Positions 63,036-64,000 of a DNA stretch of 64,000 bases are shown here, in pieces. The DNA is from Bacillus sp. NTK071. Lineage in GTDB: Bacteria; Bacillota; Bacilli; Bacillales; Guptibacillaceae. The notes under the pieces are model-generated. The model saw only the letters and a program-made list of their open reading frames with translations. It was not told where the DNA came from and did no database searches. A program made the position numbers and the translations under genes. The DNA lies in the NCBI RefSeq assembly GCF_017303315.1, contig NZ_JAFKOI010000006.1, positions 124,001 to 188,000 on the forward strand, read 5' to 3'. How positions within the stretch are numbered: position 1 is the stretch's first letter; every line of letters begins with the position of its first letter.

Positions 63036-64000
63036 ATGGCGAATATCCAGATTGATGAGTTGAGAGAAAAATTAGACGAGATTAACCTACAGCTGCTTGA
63101 TTTAATTAATGAGCGAGCTGAGTTGGCTAAAGAGATAGGTAGAGTAAAGAAAGCGCAGGGGATTAACCGTTTCGACCCTGTTCGAGAGCGTAAAATGCTT
63201 GATTTGCTTTCAGAGAAGAATCGTGGACCGTTTGACACTTCCACTCTTCAACATATTTTCAAAGAGATTTTTAAGGCAAGCCTTGAACTGCAAGAAGATG
63301 ATCACCGTAAAGCACTGTTAGTATCAAGAAAGCGTCAACCAGATAACACAATAATCGACATTAAAGGCGAGAAAATTGGAGACGGTGGGCAAGTTCTTAT
63401 ATCTGGGCCATGTGCAGTTGAAAGCTATGAGCAGGTTGCAGAAGTTGCAAAAGCTGTTAAGAAGCAAGGCTTCAAAATGCTTCGTGGAGGAGCATTTAAG
63501 CCACGTACATCACCTTATGATTTCCAGGGGCTTGGTGAAGAAGGCCTGAAAATCCTCAAGCAAGTTGCTGATGAGTACGATCTTGCAGTTGTTAGTGAAA
63601 TTGTAAATCCAGCGGATATTGAAATGGCTGTTAAGTACGTTGATGTGATCCAGATTGGTGCTAGAAACATGCAGAACTTTGAACTGCTTAAAGCAGCAGG
63701 TTCTGTAGACAAACCGGTTCTTCTTAAGAGAGGATTGTCAGCTACTATTCAAGAGTTTATTAACGCAGCAGAGTACATTGTGTCCAATGGTAATACCCAA
63801 GTTATGCTTTGTGAAAGAGGAATTAGAACGTATGAGAAAGCAACGCGTAATACGCTAGATATTACGGCAGTTCCAATCCTTAAACAGGAAACTCATTTAC
63901 CAGTTCTAGTTGACGTAACACATTCAACTGGACGTAAAGATCTTCTTCTTCCAGCAGCTAAGGCAGGACTTGCAATTGGAGCTGACGGTATCATGGTCGA
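63036..64000 (+). CDS. aroA: DAHP synthase/chorismate mutase, 3' truncated by window
   Basis: Bifunctional shikimate-pathway enzyme as in B. subtilis AroA(AroG). The N-terminal chorismate mutase (residues 1-85: [28 protein letters not shown]) acts as the feedback-sensing domain for the type I-beta DAHP synthase (about 100 on: [35 protein letters not shown]). 321 residues are visible and about 37 are cut off. GATAAGGAGTGGAGATAGT precedes ATG. Confidence 0.95.
   Translation, partial: MANIQIDELREKLDEINLQLLDLINERAELAKEIGRVKKAQGINRFDPVRERKMLDLLSEKNRGPFDTSTLQHIFKEIFKASLELQEDDHRKALLVSRKRQPDNTIIDIKGEKIGDGGQVLISGPCAVESYEQVAEVAKAVKKQGFKMLRGGAFKPRTSPYDFQGLGEEGLKILKQVADEYDLAVVSEIVNPADIEMAVKYVDVIQIGARNMQNFELLKAAGSVDKPVLLKRGLSATIQEFINAAEYIVSNGNTQVMLCERGIRTYEKATRNTLDITAVPILKQETHLPVLVDVTHSTGRKDLLLPAAKAGLAIGADGIMV

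Overview
This window comes from a Bacillota chromosome, family Bacillaceae. The evidence is the gene content and order: ytlACD, pckA, S-box metK, ytoA, ytpAB, ytqAB, T-box leuS, ytwF, ytfP, ytgP, ytzE, ytjP, amyX, ytmP/ytzH, trmB, ytnP, ytoP, ytoQ, ytpPQR, sftA, murC, ytxGHJ and aroA. From memory this closely follows the 'yt' segment of Bacillus subtilis. Strong AGGAGG-type ribosome sites, frequent TTG/GTG starts, SAM-I and T-box leaders and a YjcZ-type sporulation peptide agree with that. Marine or alkaliphilic Bacillaceae are a guess; there is no rRNA, tRNA, CRISPR array, prophage or IS transposase in the window.

Layout. 0.1-4.6 kb: UvrD-type helicase, small orphan genes, a YjcZ peptide, a lipoprotein and the Nudix hydrolase ytkD. 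4.6-8.3 kb: a CDF metal exporter and an ABC importer (ytlA-ytlC-ytlD). 8.4-12.1 kb: gluconeogenic pckA with a perfect CcpN-type operator on its promoter, then SAM-riboswitch-controlled metK. 12.2-15.3 kb: an envelope sugar operon (PAP2 phosphatase, GT4 glycosyltransferase, UDP-sugar dehydrogenase relative with altered active-site residues). 15.4-15.9 kb: a mosaic of about 119-bp repeats. 15.9-20.7 kb: ytoA, ytpA-ytpB (bacilysocin and C35 terpene), ytqB-ytqA. 21.2-27.3 kb: T-box leuS, two rhodanese-like genes, a lytic transglycosylase and a DEAD-box helicase. 27.3-38.7 kb: ytfP, murJ-like ytgP, pseudouridine synthase, ytzE, a K+ channel coupled to ytjP, cysK, ytlP and lrgAB. 38.8-44.1 kb: pullulanase, ytmP, ytzH, trmB, ytnP. 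44.3-48.0 kb: the fructose operon fruR-fruK-fruA, with direct-repeat operators and a cre-like site. 48.3-64 kb: proC, ytoP, ytoQ, an orphan EIIC-like permease, ytpPQR, sftA, a nicotinate phosphoribosyltransferase relative, murC, ytxGHJ and aroA (cut by the window edge).

How it works together. Most of the window is housekeeping: cell wall (murC, ytgP, PAP2), translation (leuS, rsuA-type, trmB, ytpR), redox and thiol chemistry (ytpP, ytxJ, rhodaneses), and carbon switching (pckA repressed on glycolytic carbon, fru induced by fructose, amyX for glucans). I see no obvious new multi-gene system. The least explained signals are two dispersed structured repeat families, one with a probable 'empty' copy and compensated stems; a dehydrogenase fold whose key active-site residues are replaced; a membrane rhodanese without its cysteine; and several small unnamed proteins.
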